This document shows positions 1 through 11,946 of a DNA stretch of 64,000 nucleotides, piece by piece. Below the pieces are notes generated by a model that worked only from the letters and a program-made list of their open reading frames with translations, was not told the DNA's origin and did not search any database. Every line of letters begins with the position of its first letter. Position 1 is the stretch's first letter. Source of the DNA: Leptasterias polaris (Eukaryota; Echinodermata; Asteroidea; Forcipulatida; Asteriidae); the NCBI GenBank assembly GCA_037783415.1, contig JAZGTN010000015.1, forward strand, positions 2,418,001 to 2,482,000, written 5' to 3'. Position numbers and translations under genes: made by a program.

Positions 1-561
1 ACACACCATCGAACCAGTCCACGAACACACTTCATCAAGTTCGTTTGTGCACGTTTATTATTTCGATTGTTGCAATCGAAATAGGCAAAGGGGTTTTCAA
101 ATGTAATTTTATCGTCTTTGGTCGTACTTGGGACGGATTTATTTCACTAGAGAACTGGGGGCCTCAAGTTCAGTTGGTAAAGCACCCATTTTCCAACAGA
201 TATGGGCCTAGAGTCCTTTCGGAAATGGAGTAAATATTACAAGTCTCCAACCTCACGTCAATGGTGCGAAGTGACACAGTTCATACTCTTCTCAGAGCGA
301 AATTTGAAACATGACGTCAGTGGATGTCAATAATAAATACTGTAGGTTTATGCATTCACACAAGACTTTTTCGCCAGAAAAAAGATCAAACTCAACGCCT
401 TCCATTGAAAGTCATGGACATTCAGGAATGAACTAAGAAAATACCCGTACCAAAATATACAGATGACTGTTTGAAACGTGACGTCACTTGTTTTGTGTTG
501 TTGTTAACAAATTTGGAAGGGTGTAAAATACATGGCGTATCCAACCTTTTAAAAGCGAGGT

Positions 562-793
562 TACACTGCTAAAACTGGGGTGTAAAAATTTGCACCATTG
601 GTGTTGCCCCATGGGATACCAAAACAGAGTAAAACAAATTACACCATAGGGGTGTTAAAATAACACTAATTTCTGCAAAACAATTACATTGGTGTTCTTT
701 TAACACTCTAAGATGTTATTTTGAATTTCTCTTCGGTATCTATATGGGATAACACCCAAGGCGTCAATTTTAACACCCCATTTTAACAGTGTA
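562..793. mobile_element. Mariner-type MITE-like element with TA ends
   Basis: The two ends are inverted copies of each other: about 30 bases starting CACTG on the left (from 564) match, with few differences, the reverse complement of the right end, which finishes CAGTG (to 791). Both sides are flanked by TA, the target duplication of Tc1/mariner elements. There is no room for a transposase in 232 bp, so it would be non-autonomous. The family assignment is inference from the TA flank and CACTG ends. Confidence 0.5.
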
Positions 794-876
794 GAAAATT
801 CTTGTAATTTTTCCCCACTTTCATAAAGGACTCACAATTGTACTGAAAAATAACATGCATCACAAAACTGAACTTA

Positions 877-1160
877 AAGGGTCTGTATGTATACGTTTGG
901 TAATGACTTTGAAAACTAATGGCAATAAAAACTTACTTGGTTAGAAGTACAGCAGCTTTTGATAGTAACGGTGCTTATGGAAAAAGACATCAGGTTTTAT
1001 GCCCCAAGATTTGAATCTGAGAAAAGTTTCTGTCAGAAACATTTCGCATAATTACTGGGTATTCCTATAGGCAATATTCTTCGTGGACATATTCGCTCAG
1101 GTTTTTCGGCGATATCTAAAAACACGCGACCACCTCTTTCTATTTGCGCGGGGAAAGGGC
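877..1160 (+). repeat. Dispersed repeat, inverted partner at 28.6-28.9 kb
   Basis: The sequence from 877 onward (aaagggtctgtatg...) reappears as its reverse complement ending near 28925, including the stretch about a recorded set of phrases such as gccccaagatttgaatctg. The 91-residue minus-strand open frame here and a similar frame in the other copy come from the repeat and are not gene evidence. Confidence 0.6.
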
Positions 1161-2845
1161 CGATTTTTGTTGCCAGTCTTTTTGCGTTAACTTCCATTTC
1201 AACGATATTACAACGATCCGAACAAAATTGCCACACTCTTACGCCTGATACGGTAATACAAACTGAAATTGCCCGCTGGTGTTCTCGATGGCTACGCTGA
1301 CATGCCACAACTAAGTTCCGATGACGTCTTCAAAATTGGAACTCAATATATAGCCAAAAAGAAAAAGAAAAAAAAAACCTACTTTCGTTGGTCAGTAATG
1401 ACAAAGTAAAAAACATCTTTGTTAGAGGGGAAATTTCCAGACTTTTTGTTCATTGAAAAAGGCCAAAACGTCAGATGGGTTTTGTAGTGTGCTCAATCGT
1501 TTCAAGCAAACCCATTACTACGTCCGGTCTAATCAGAAGGCCAACTCAAGACGGCTGATGACACGGACCTCCGACATTAATGAATTCAAAAGGTCGCTGT
1601 CAAAAACTCTAATAAAAATCATGCATATGTACACGAGACCCTTGTCTGGGGAAACATTATTGGCCCATATAAATAAAACGGTAATTTGCGAAACTGACGA
1701 TGGCTCTGTGTCCACACATTGAGGGAAAGTTTTATTTATAAAGTTTGACCTTTAATATGGAAAGGCAAAGGCTCGTCGTGTTTTCTTTTCGCTCGTATTA
1801 ATCTCATACATTATGGAAATTTGTCTCAAAGATTCTTGGCAACGAAACAACAGAGTAGACAAAATAAATAAAATAGTATGTTTGTGTCGAATTTTAAGCA
1901 TAGGCCTACTCATTATCTTTTGTTATAATTGTTGTTTTCTTTGCGCTCCATATCTTTATAAATTGATAATTTTTTATTTTTTATTTTTTGCTTTAGGTTT
2001 TTTAATAGTTTGTCTGACCCGTTTTTAAATTTACATCTTGCCTATTTTTTGTTGGTATATGTTTGTAAAGCACCTTAAGGCTCTTGCCCTAGGCGCCAAG
2101 ATAAATACTTTATTATTTCTATTGGTTCCCGGTCATTTCCGGCAAGAAAAAAATAATGCATTTGTATAAAAATGATGATGCTTCTTCAGTTGAAACCATC
2201 ATTCATTTTCACTTTGAGGTTTGCAAATTCAAATATATTAGCATTATATATTAATTTCAATTCATTGGGCATGCTATTCAACCATGCGAAATCCACATTC
2301 AATTTAGCAGAGTAGGCGCACTGCAACGAGAGACTTCTACGAAAAGCTGAGCAGCAAGTTTGAATGCTGTCTGAGTGGATTTTTAAATTGAATTGCTAAC
2401 CGCAGGTACCCTCCCTTTACTAAATATACGTACGTATTATGGACGCGTTAACCAAGTTGGCGTTAACTCCTACCGATCTATAGTTCCTCTACGGTGTTAC
2501 CTGATACACAGCCAAGCCGTGGAAATGTCATCAAACACAACCAAGTTTTCCAAAACCCCATCATGCGTTCGCCAGCTTGTGAAATGAGAGTTTGTGCACA
2601 TGCGCCTGTGCCTTATTTCATCAGACTAACAGATATTAAATGTTTGGGAGCTATTTTCTCGCGTATGGCAGAATTTCAAATGGAAACATCTCGCAGTGAA
2701 ATAAGATATCAAGTCTAGAAAATGAATTAGCTGTGAGTTCTGACAAAAACTACATCAATATTTAATGTTTTTTTTATCAATTATGTATCTTCCCCCTAAA
2801 TATACAGATTGCACATTATTACCATTCAATCTAAAAACATCGATC

Positions 2846-3056
2846 GGGGTCAGAATTGCTCCAGATCCCGGTCCCGTGGGGCCTGACCCATTTCTGGGTC
2901 ACAATGATGCAGAATCTGAGCTAAAATCACATTTATCACAGTTCGGGTCAGCCTGACCCGGAAATGGGTCAGCCTGACCCGGAAATGGGTCAGCCTGACT
3001 CGGAAATGGGTCAGGTTCCTTGGATACCGAAATCCAGGTCAATTCCGACCAAGAAG
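2846..3056. repeat. GGTCA-palindrome dispersed repeat, copy 1
   Basis: This copy carries three tandem 21-bp units at 2946-3007, each with GGTCAGCCTGAC(C/T). The first two (2946-2958 and 2967-2979) are perfect inverted GGTCA half-sites separated by three bases. Related copies lie at 9.65-9.75, 10.07-10.14, 10.40-10.63 and 15.93-16.17 kb. The family carries the phrases tgacccagaaatgggtcag and ggtaccnggaatc. I do not recognise a transposon class. Confidence 0.6.
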
Positions 3057-3373
3057 TTTTTAAAGTGTAGCGTTTTCGACCATAATAGGCACAGTTTCAA
3101 AAGATGTTTTGACTATCAAAAAGACGCACGGTTTAAAGGATATGCACAACATCGGTAAGATTGAAATCATTGTTTTCCCTTCAAATTTACACGAGTTTCA
3201 ATTATAGAGATTGTCATGGTGGAAAAACTTGCCTTGAACATGATTTCTTAAAATGCTTTGGTAACAGCGATGAGGTTGTTCACAATTTCCTCGTAACTCT
3301 CATGGCCGATTGAGCTTAAAGTTTCATGCATGCAGGATGTGTAATAAGCTGTTTCACACTAAGTGTGGAAACT

Positions 3374-3541
3374 GGGCCCATTTTCATACAGCTGCATAAA
3401 AAGTTGCTCAGCACAACAATAAGGCTACCAGTTAAAATCAAGTACCATATTGTACATAATGTAGCTGGTCATGCTCAGTTTTGCTTAGCAGAGAAATTTA
3501 AAACAATTTGTTCTGATTAATAGTTCTATGAATTTGGGCCC
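3374..3541. mobile_element. Foldback element with GGGCCC ends, copy 1
   Basis: It starts gggcccattttcata and ends tatgaatttgggccc, so the ends are inverted copies. Inside it shows the family phrases gctcagcacaac and gcttagcaga. The same family recurs at 9886-10051, 10199-10388, 18110-18319, 24563-24770, 38093-38270 and 61127-61300. It is too short to code for a transposase and is best described as a MITE-like foldback family. Confidence 0.6.
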
Positions 3542-3924
3542 TGCAGGGGTCGATTTCACAAAGCACTAAGATTCATCTTAAGATGAGTTGACAGTATTAC
3601 CATAGTGATTTGTATTGTGACATCACTCTTTGCTAAGCAACTGCGATGGATTTGCAGTTACGATCAATCTTAACTCTTTGTGAAATCGAGCCCAGGGCTT
3701 TGACAATAAATTACCGATGCTGCAGTATTGGCGCGTGCTTTGGAATATAAATCTTTCTTGTAGTCACGTCCATTTTCTCCAAATTTGAATTTGCAAGTTT
3801 ATAAAAAACTGGAACAGGTATTTGGCATAGCACAGAGACAAAATGCAAGAATGATAGTTGTTATATTAGATATAGAGCAAATAAGTTCTGACAACTTTAA
3901 TAAAATAATGAGGCTAAACTCCTG

Positions 3925-5025
3925 TCAAAAGGCTGTTTGCCGGGATTCATGCACAGCACGTCGGACGTCATTTCCACAGTGAACAGTCGTCGACATGATC
4001 TCATGTTCCTGGGAATGAGTCGGCGACCCGAAGGGCGCGTTGTACATAGCATGGTTCCGTCCCAGACAGATCCAAAAGCCCCTCCGAAAGTCCTTATAGC
4101 ACATAGCGTAGATGAAAGGGTTTACGCACATATTCACCAGCGCCATAACGACTGAGGACCGGAAGAGGACCCCGCCCATGTCGACGTCACCATCCATATT
4201 AACATAAAAATACATAATCTCATTGGGTCCCCAGCATATGAGGTACGTTAAAGACACCAGGAATGTCGTAATGATGACGTTGCGGGAAGCCTGTTGAACC
4301 AAGCGTTTTCTGGTCTGGCTGCTCGCGAGATCCAAGTCGGCCCTTCGCGTGGCTTTACGGAGTTTGTAAATAATGCGAGAGTAAACAAACGTCATGACGC
4401 AAAGTGGGATGACGTAATGGTCAATTAAAGACACGAACCCAACAACGCGGCCGAGTGTGACAGATGGCCATTGAAGTGAGCAGGTGGCGTTGGTCACATG
4501 ATTATTAAGGCCCCACCCCAACTCATGGATTGGTCCTATGACCCATGGTAAAACACACAGAAGTCGAGCTTTGCGTAATGTGAATTTAGAACGGTAGTAA
4601 AACGGATGGAATACAGCGATGTACCTTTCAATCGTAAGGTACACAAGGTTACACGTTGAACTCGCTCCCAGGGCCCATATGGCGTACTCCGATATCCACA
4701 GTTTACACAGTAAACTAGCGACGATCTCATCCGAGGGGATGTTTATCTTGGGACCGAGGTTGATGGTTAAGAAGACCAAACTCATAGCGAGGTCAATAGC
4801 TGACTGGTTACACACGATGGAGCTGGTAACGTTGCGCATGAACGATGGCGAACGCGTGTAAACTAGTATAACCACAGTGTTACCAATTATACCCACTGCT
4901 CCTATGATTCCGTACACGACCAGTAAAAGAACTGTTGTTTTATCTGACGAAACGTCGGATGTCAATTCGGATGAGGCGGTGTTTCGTTGAGACCCATCCA
5001 AAGTCAAATTTGTAAAGTTATCCAT
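3925..5025 (-). CDS. Rhodopsin-class (class A) G protein-coupled receptor, single exon
   Basis: A 366-residue seven-transmembrane receptor of the plasma membrane, read without introns. The N-terminus has N-glycosylation sites at N3 and N6. Class A landmarks are all visible: GN at 48-49 in TM1, D78 in TM2, the disulfide cysteines C107 (top of TM3) and C182 (loop 2), E133-R134-Y135 in place of DRY at the end of TM3, CWGP at 264-267 in TM6, NPFIY at 302-306 in TM7, and C320 as a likely palmitoylation site. The ligand cannot be told from sequence; the pattern resembles the peptide-receptor-like receptors that are expanded in echinoderms (family knowledge). The ATG at 5023-5025 gives an N-terminus of normal length before TM1. 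A non-coding upstream exon is possible. It is divergent from, and unrelated to, the lectin gene downstream of it on the map. Confidence 0.93.
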   Translation of the reverse strand: MDNFTNLTLDGSQRNTASSELTSDVSSDKTTVLLLVVYGIIGAVGIIGNTVVILVYTRSPSFMRNVTSSIVCNQSAIDLAMSLVFLTINLGPKINIPSDEIVASLLCKLWISEYAIWALGASSTCNLVYLTIERYIAVFHPFYYRSKFTLRKARLLCVLPWVIGPIHELGWGLNNHVTNATCSLQWPSVTLGRVVGFVSLIDHYVIPLCVMTFVYSRIIYKLRKATRRADLDLASSQTRKRLVQQASRNVIITTFLVSLTYLICWGPNEIMYFYVNMDGDVDMGGVLFRSSVVMALVNMCVNPFIYAMCYKDFRRGFWICLGRNHAMYNAPFGSPTHSQEHEIMSTTVHCGNDVRRAVHESRQTAF

Positions 5026-7132
5026 GGCTGCCGGTTTTAAATCAAGAAAGTCCCGTTCCGAAAGCAGAGTATTATATCATCCTTCAATGGATATGCGAGC
5101 AAGTAGGCCCGGACAATTCGTCACTTTCCTCTGATCAGTAAAACTACTGGTTCGGTCCACTTTCCCGTCAATTTTAATTTCAGCAGAAATTTTTCCCCGC
5201 AATCAGCGCGGCGAGTGCGGAAATGTATAGATGAAATTTTCCAGTTCATTGGCAAAGCGGATCAGATGCTCTGCATTGATTCGTCGACGAGGTTCCTTCA
5301 TAATAGCATGTTTCCTCCCCCTACTCACTTTTGACACAAACAACTGAGTGGTTTTTGTGTGTGTGTGTGTGTGTAAAGCAATAAAGTCATCACGAAGGGG
5401 ATTTATATCCCGTCTTGATTGTATTCAGTATTGCGAGAACACGGTCTCCACCTGCCTCGTCCTGCGCGTGTAATTTCGCGAGATTTCAACACCTTGAAGT
5501 CTAAGCATGTCGATTGGTGGGTATCGATGGAACTTGCGAGAAACGAAATGCGAGACTGTGTGTATCATTCATTGGTTCCACTATAGGTTCGCAGTCTTAA
5601 AGATATGCAGAATATATCCAAGTGACACTTGCAGGGTGAAATGGCTGCAGAGCTGTGATGGAGGAGGGGCAAAAAATCTAATGCAACTCCAGGTTGTGCA
5701 CGACAGTGTGTCACTGAAAGCCAAACAGCTCAGCTGTTTCTCGTTTTGAACAACAGAATCACAATCCGTCGAAACAGCTGCAGCATATGCTGTTTTGAAA
5801 GTCTCGCTGGTCAACCATAGCTGTCTATTTCGAGACAGATCACTGTGAGATGACGGATTACCACTTGTTGTTTACCCTCACTCAAGATTTCTCCTCAAGG
5901 ACCGGTGAAGATGATGATATTGTTTTGCCCGCGGGAATAACCGACTAACATCAGCTTTTCCCCAGCGGGAAAGCCAAGCCGTCTGGCAAATACGCTAATG
6001 ACCTTTTTCTAATCTCCCACACCTCCCCTTTACAGTGTGGTTTGTGCACAACTACTTAGTGTAAGTAACTGGCAAACACAAATATCAAAACAATTCGACT
6101 CACATTAAAAGTCCCATTTCATTTGCTTCCTGGTCAAGAGGTGAATCTTAACTTATCCCCCAGACGGATTTCTTGAGTTGCGAGTGCTGTTATACGAGTA
6201 TCCGCCCCGTAGTACAAAACAACGAAAACGCTGAACTCACAGGAGACGAGAAAACAAAACCTGGCGAAGCTTTACAAATACCATTCACATCAGGATAAAC
6301 TAGGTCAATCAATTCCTGAATCTCATTGAAGAAATAAGTTCCTGGATTCATCGAGTGAAGAAACAAATCTCATTGCAAAATTTCATTCCAGAAGGAACTC
6401 AATAGTACTACATTCAAGCTGATATAGCCCTTTGAAAAAACTGAAGCCGAGTTCCAACCAACCGCGTGGGTTACGAGTCGAGTATCACTCACACGATTGA
6501 AGAGGCGGGCAGCTTATTAAAAGAGTCTCCTTCATCATCTATGGGATGATGTCAGTAATGTTTTATAAAAGTAGACACTCGGGCATTTGGTCCCGTCAAA
6601 GTAAAAACATAATAATTCCATAGCAAGAGTAATATTAATCCGCAAGATTGATGCCCATTATCCGCTGTTTTATTACACGTAGTTCATCAAAGGAAGTTGC
6701 TATCTACGGTAGGCGTGCACTTCACGCGTGTATTGTAACGGCACATGCGCGCGATGTTGGTATCTCCATCACTCACCGTCAACGTCTCACTGCTATGATA
6801 GTAATGCACACGATCGGGTGGTTTTCGAGGCCAAACCCATTGAAGTGCTGAACACGTTCCCGTGACTCCTTTATGACAAATTGAAAAGTATAACTGGTGC
6901 CGAAAGAAAAAAAATGGGTTGATGAATAGGGCCTACTAAAATCCAATAAAATAACATATAGTTTTGATCGCTTTAATACTGTCAAAAAAGGAGAGATAAA
7001 AACCCCTTCGCATAATGGTCTCGTCTAGGGCATTACTCTTTTTATGCACACACTCTTGTTCTTCCCCTCTTCCCATTTATGGGGATGGGTGTTTGGAGGG
7101 AAATGAGCTGTGGGTACAATCTTAAAACTCAG
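5026..7132. other. Spacer upstream of the GPCR
   Basis: No coding exon is supportable. A TG dinucleotide run lies at about 5356-5374. The region from 5026 to about 5500 is the likely promoter side of the GPCR, but I see no clear core element. The rest is unique AT-rich sequence. Confidence 0.45.
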
Positions 7133-7290
7133 GGGTCATAATAGACTTGTGGACAAGTCGTTAAATGTCTGTCGCGGTGATAGCGGAACGGCTTTCTCGC
7201 AATATCCCGCGAGAGGGCTGCTCTGTGCGAGATTACTGCTCTCAAGACTGGTCACATTTACCGACTTGTGAAACCCGCTGGCGGTTTGTG
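7133..7290 (+). repeat. Foldback repeat, left member of an inverted pair
   Basis: It begins near ggggtcataatagacttgt and ends near cgacttgtgaaacccgct. Both ends carry versions of the cgacttgt/acaagtcg palindrome, so the unit can fold back. An inverted relative lies at 9317-9483, about 2 kb away, and both contain tctcgcgag-like GC-rich cores. Confidence 0.5.
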
Positions 7291-8214
7291 CACGGCCTAT
7301 GGGCACTTCAGCCGAATTTGTACGGACGCATCTGATTGGTCAATTTCGTTATATCTATGAATATTCAAACTGTAGATGAATATTAAACATCAAATCCTGT
7401 ACTGGATGGAGTTTTATGTTGCTTTGATCATGCACGATCAAAACCAAACACTGAGTGGTGAGAGTGATTGTGTTCATGAATATTTTGACACAAGAAAATA
7501 CGTATTCAAATTATGGGTACAACTTGTAAATAATTACAAAAAATCGAACGTAAGATTTTATTTCAGAGAGTCCGAGCGTGTTTGACAGTGCACAGCGTGT
7601 GGGGACATGACGTAAAACACACGGGCAAATCGTGTAGCTGCATGCCATGGCGCGCAGAGTTTCTCTCGGCCGGGGCTCAGCACGACGGAAACCCCTACCC
7701 GGCCCTAGCTAGCATGCCAAGAGATAGCTGTACCTGGAAGCTCATGAACATGTGGGAGGGGTAGGGAGCCAGACCACCAACTACCTTGTCATTGCGGGTT
7801 TGTTAGTCGGTAAACCTCGCTGATCGAATCCGCTGTTTTAAAATCGTTACGTTGCAATGTTCGGTGTACGTTCCTTTCCCCCGATTTGGAAATTAAATAA
7901 GATTTATGTCAATAAATAGGAAAACCACTCTTATATTGACGGTGCAATTAAGTTAAACAATTTGTGAGACAAAAACGAGCCCCCACCCCCAAAAAAAAAA
8001 CACACACAAAACCAGAGCCCCTGAAGAAACAGGTGAAAAATAAATTATAAATTAAAATGTGAAAAAAAATTCTCACTCTGAATTTCTTTTTCCACTCTCG
8101 ACACACAAAATTCCAACAAAGTCATTTCGTTTCCTCAAAATATTATTTAATTCAATCAAAATATAATTTTGTCACATAAAATTAAATTTTTTAAAATTTG
8201 TAAACAAAGTTGTG

Positions 8215-8790
8215 TTTTTCTAGGTAGCAAAATAGATTTTTTCCTAGAAAATACGTTTTTGTTCCCTCGAACACGCCTTCTTTCACCCGAAATACGATTT
8301 TGTTACCCAGAAATACGCGTTTGTTCCCTGAAAGATACGCATTCGTTTCCTCGAAATATGATTTTGTTCGCACAAAATATAATTTTGTTCGCTCAAAATA
8401 TGCTTTCGTTCAATAAAAATTATTTTTTCCACCGAAAGGAGATTTCTTTCCCTGAAAACAAGCTTTCGATTCATCAAAATACGACTTTGAATTAGTTGCC
8501 CGAAACATACTTTCCTTCGTCCGAAATATGCTTTCGTTCAATAAAAATATGATTTTTTTTCCACCGAAAGGAGATTTCTTTCCCTAAAAACAAGCGTTCG
8601 TTTCATCAAAATACGACTTTGAATTAGTTGCCAGAAATATACGTTCATTCGTCCGAAATATGCTTTCGTTCCCTTAATATACGCTCCCGTTCCTTCGCAA
8701 TGAGATTTTGTTCCCCAAAATTCCTCTTTCGTTCCTTTAAGATAGCTAGCTTTTGTTCCCTTAAGATAGCTTTCGAAGCCCTGTAGTCCA
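8215..8790. repeat. Degenerate tandem array of about 25-bp units
   Basis: The array repeats a loose unit of the form cgttccctnaaatacgnttt for about 575 bp. Within it, a 128-bp block is duplicated head to tail: 8398-8525 and 8526-8653 share the phrases ccaccgaaaggagatttc and acgactttgaattagttgc. Open frames on both strands (for example 8169-8495) come from the repeat period and are not gene evidence. Confidence 0.7.
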
Positions 8791-8818
8791 ATCACACAAA
8801 TTTGTTAAATTCCCTTGT

Positions 8819-8942
8819 GAGGGGCGACTATGAGAGGGGACGAGTTTGTTGTCAGGGGGCGACTTTGCTAGGGGCGACTTTGTAGTTGGTGACTTTGTAC
8901 ATGTGTTTTTTGAAATTGGCGACTTTGCTAGGGGGGCGAGTT
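8819..8942 (+). repeat. Short GGCGACTTTG repeat cluster
   Basis: At least five imperfect copies of ggcgactttg, spaced 15-35 bp, follow directly on the 8.2-8.8 kb array. The two arrays are different in sequence but adjacent. Confidence 0.6.
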
Positions 8943-9316
8943 GACTGGTTTCCGTGTCTGTTGTTTATACACACTTAATAACACAATCACTGTAGAACAC
9001 ATCGGGTTAAATGATTGGAGCGTATCAGTAACTATTCACGGTAGGCATTATTTATTTTTATGAGGCAAAACACACATCTTAAACAATTATTATAATAATG
9101 AATTTTAAGATAAGTTTACTTTATTTCTTTAGTTACTAAATTAATGAAGGAGTTAACACCCACAAAACACACCCACAGATGTCTCAAGCGCAAGCATTCA
9201 GTACATTTACAGTAACTAAAATTAGTACTACCCTTAGATAAAATGGACTCGTCTTCATGATCGTCGCTACAGCAACCGTAATGTACACTGCGTTCGTACA
9301 TGAATAAATGAATATG

Positions 9317-9483
9317 AACCGCCGGCGGGTTTCACAAGTCGTTAATGACGAAGAGTCGGCAGCCAGCAACTTCGCGCGAGAGCAGTGATCTCGCGAGAAC
9401 ATTTTTTATTAGGCTACAGCACTACACGCGACTCCACTCACCGCGACCATCATTAACGACTTGTCAACAAGTCTAGGGTCATA
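9317..9483 (-). repeat. Foldback repeat, right member of an inverted pair
   Basis: Reverse-complement relative of 7133-7290. It runs from gccggcgggtttcacaag to caacaagtctagggtcat and contains the same end palindrome. The middle of the two copies has diverged much more than the ends. Confidence 0.5.
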
Positions 9484-9649
9484 ATTGACACGGATTCCGG
9501 GCCCCAGAGGACCTTGCCCATTGCTTTGTCAATATAATGAATACAGGAAACTGGTTTAAAAAAAAGTGGGATTTTGAATCAGATTCTGCATCAATTTGAC
9601 AACAAACTTGATCAAGTTGACATTATTATCTGACTCAAAATGCCCTTTT

Positions 9650-9750
9650 AATCCATGTAACCAGTTTCGTAGTCATGGTGACCCAGAAATGGATCAGGCG
9701 CGCCCCATTGAGTCCGGAAACCGGATCAAAAATACAACAGTACTGGAAAG
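9650..9750. repeat. GGTCA-palindrome repeat, partial copy
   Basis: Contains ggtgacccagaaatggatcag and flanking family sequence. The half-sites are degenerate and no perfect palindrome remains. Confidence 0.45.
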
Positions 9751-9885
9751 ACCTCTGGCCAGTTTATTGACCTTGTAAAAGTGCACATTTCACAGCAATC
9801 GTCATGCACTCGTGACCGTCAACTTAATGAATATTAACAAACATCTGCATCGCTGCAGGGAGCGGAAGTATTAAATTCATCTCCA

Positions 9886-10051
9886 GGGCCCAATTTCATA
9901 GAGCTGCTTAAGCACAAAAACTAGCTAAGCACAACAAAATGATGCTTACCAGAAAAAGGTCACCAGCTAAAATACCATTTCACATTTGAAAATTTTGACT
10001 GGTATCCTGCTTATTGTTGCTCTGCTTAAGCAGCTCTATGAAATTGGACCC
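9886..10051. mobile_element. Foldback element with GGGCCC ends, copy 2
   Basis: Left end gggcccaatttcatagagc, right end gctctatgaaattggaccc; these are inverted copies with one mismatch. Interior phrases are tagctaagcacaac and gactggtatcctgct. This is one of the best-preserved copies in the window. Confidence 0.7.
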
Positions 10052-10068
10052 TGCTAACCAGTTTCCGG

Positions 10069-10140
10069 TCAGCCCTGACCCAGAAATGGGTTAGGCTTCC
10101 CTGGTACCCGGAATCTAGGTCAATTCAGAAAGGGTGTTTT
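10069..10140. repeat. GGTCA-palindrome repeat, partial copy
   Basis: Carries ggtcagccctgaccc, in which the spacer is four bases instead of three, followed by agaaatgggttaggc. It directly abuts the GGGCCC-ended foldback copy at 9886-10051. Confidence 0.5.
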
Positions 10141-10198
10141 TAGGAGCGCATAGTTCATCCACTTGGTCCTGGAACTTCGGATACCCGCGAGACCTGTG

Positions 10199-10388
10199 CA
10201 CAATTTCATAGAACTGCTTAATCACAAAAAGTAGCTAAGCACAAGAAAATTTCGCTTACCAGAATAAGGTTACCAGTCAAACTACCATGTCTCATGTACA
10301 GTTTGTGACTGGTATCCTGCTCATTTCTGCTTAGCAGACAATTGTTGATAAACAAAAAATTCTTAAGCAGCTCTATGAAATTGGGCCC
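10199..10388. mobile_element. Foldback element with GGGCCC ends, copy 3
   Basis: Left end cacaatttcatagaactgc, right end gcagctctatgaaattgggccc shortened here to its family core. Interior phrases match copy 2. Two members of the family therefore lie within 500 bp, separated by GGTCA-type repeat sequence. Confidence 0.65.
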
Positions 10389-10394
10389 TGCACA

Positions 10395-10625
10395 GAGTCA
10401 AGGATTCTCCCATACTCCAAAAAACCCCGCGTCAGAATTGATTCAGATACGGGTCAGTGGGGTCTGACCCATTTTTGGGTCAATATGATTCGGAATTTGT
10501 TACAAAATGACTGAGATTTGGGTCAAATCGACGCTGAACTCGGATCAAAATTAAACTTTTGACCGGTTTTGGGGTCAGCCTGACCCAGAAATGGGTCAGG
10601 TTTCTTGAGACCCGGGAGGGTACAA
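10395..10625. repeat. GGTCA-palindrome repeat, near full-length copy
   Basis: Contains a perfect GGTCAGCCTGACC at 10573-10585, preceded by several single TGACC or GGTCA half-sites (for example tctgacccatttttgggtc). The open frames at 10480-10794 follow the repeat and lack any other support. Confidence 0.6.
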
Positions 10626-11924
10626 TCACATTCCTTCGAAGGGTTAATAACCCTTGGTTGCCCCACGAACCTTTTACTCCAGAACCTTGCACTTGGCCTA
10701 AAAGCCGACAACGTAATCTCAAAAGGAAAATATCATATTGATTTTGCGGCTTCGCTTGAGGGAGCACATGATTGTCTAGACTCTCGTGCACCATGGAAAG
10801 TTTCAGGAAAATGAATTCATCATCGCTCAGTGCAGTGACATTTGCATCGTGTTAAAGCACTTAATAATGTTAGTCAATGTATACAGATGTAGGTCAGGCA
10901 TGTTCATCTTGTCTCTATGTTGTAAACCAATTATTCCCATGCCACCTGTGTTTGCCTTACAATATTGAATATATAAATAAACTTGATTTCAAAGAAGTTT
11001 GCCTGCACGGACGCTAAGAGGAATTGGAGAACACCGACACGCAAACACTCACACACACACGCAAACAATGTTTGTTAATCCAGTAAATAGAGGACTTCTC
11101 TTTGTTCTATATATAGAACTTAAGAAAAAAAAAAAAATCCTATTCCTCAACACATGTAAATAACTCTGTGTGGACATGTGTAAGTCCACACAGTGTTTCA
11201 AAACCCTGCCTTGTGAGGACCTCTTTTGTTCTCAGGTCCACACTTCGTATGTAATGCTTACATGTTTGTTAATCCAGTAAACTGAGGTTTCTCTTCGTTC
11301 TCCCGCTGTTTGGACTTGGTTTTTGTTTAGCGACGTCCCCAATGGTTTTGTACACGAAATCGAAGCGAGGACGTCCTCACTCCGTCGGAACACCGCTCCC
11401 TTTTTATTAAAGTTCTCGGTTTGAATGCTAGACATCCACTCCACACACACAGAAAACAATCGGTATTTCATGGGTTGCTAAAATAAAATGCGTATGGCAT
11501 TTGGAAACAAAGCTGGAAATGTATTACTGTTCCAAAAGCATTTGGCGCTTGATATGTGGCATGGTGTATCCCCTTCCTATTGTGTCTTCCTTGTATTCTG
11601 GGAATCATGAAATCTGTGGAGGATTTTAGGGCGTTCTTCTGTACAAGAGGACGTTGTGTTAAAGTATGGGAGCATCCAATTGGGGACACCCCTCTGCCAC
11701 AGTATCGGGCATGGTTTATCCAAAAAGGGGAATGGAAAATAGTTGTAGTTGCCTGAGCCCCATAAAAAAGAGGGGGAAACCCCAAGAAGAAAAAAACGCA
11801 GTAACAAAACATATTTTTTTAAAAATAAATACCCTTCCTTTGTCTATATCCTCCCACGGTCCCCACACACGAACCCCCCTCCAACTTTATTCCTTAGCCG
11901 TGCTCCCTAGGCCCAGGGGTGGGT

Positions 11925-11946
11925 GGGGGGGGGGGGGGGGGGGGGG
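11925..11946 (+). repeat. Uninterrupted run of 22 G
   Basis: The run follows ggggtgggt, so the local strand has potential to form a G-quadruplex. Its true length is likely to be uncertain in any assembly. Confidence 0.85.

Larger units (their letters stand above)
1..3373. other. Gene-free spacer with dispersed repeats
   Basis: I see no supportable gene here. Short open frames are not backed by splice sites, codon bias or domains. The stretch holds a small TA-flanked inverted-repeat element (562-793), one member of a dispersed family also present inverted at 28.6-28.9 kb (about 877-1160), and a GGTCA-palindrome repeat (about 2846-3056). The 91-residue minus-strand open frame at 1033-1308 overlaps the dispersed repeat. 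Confidence 0.6.

Noticed and set aside
1033..1308. 91-residue minus-strand open frame
   Set aside because: It overlaps a dispersed repeat that recurs inverted at 28.6-28.9 kb, has no splice sites in phase and no recognisable domain.
8169..8795. Open frames of 60-108 residues on both strands
   Set aside because: They follow the degenerate T-rich repeat array and carry no domain.
8215..8942. CRISPR-like array
   Set aside because: The units are degenerate, there are no unique spacers of constant length, and the host is an animal.
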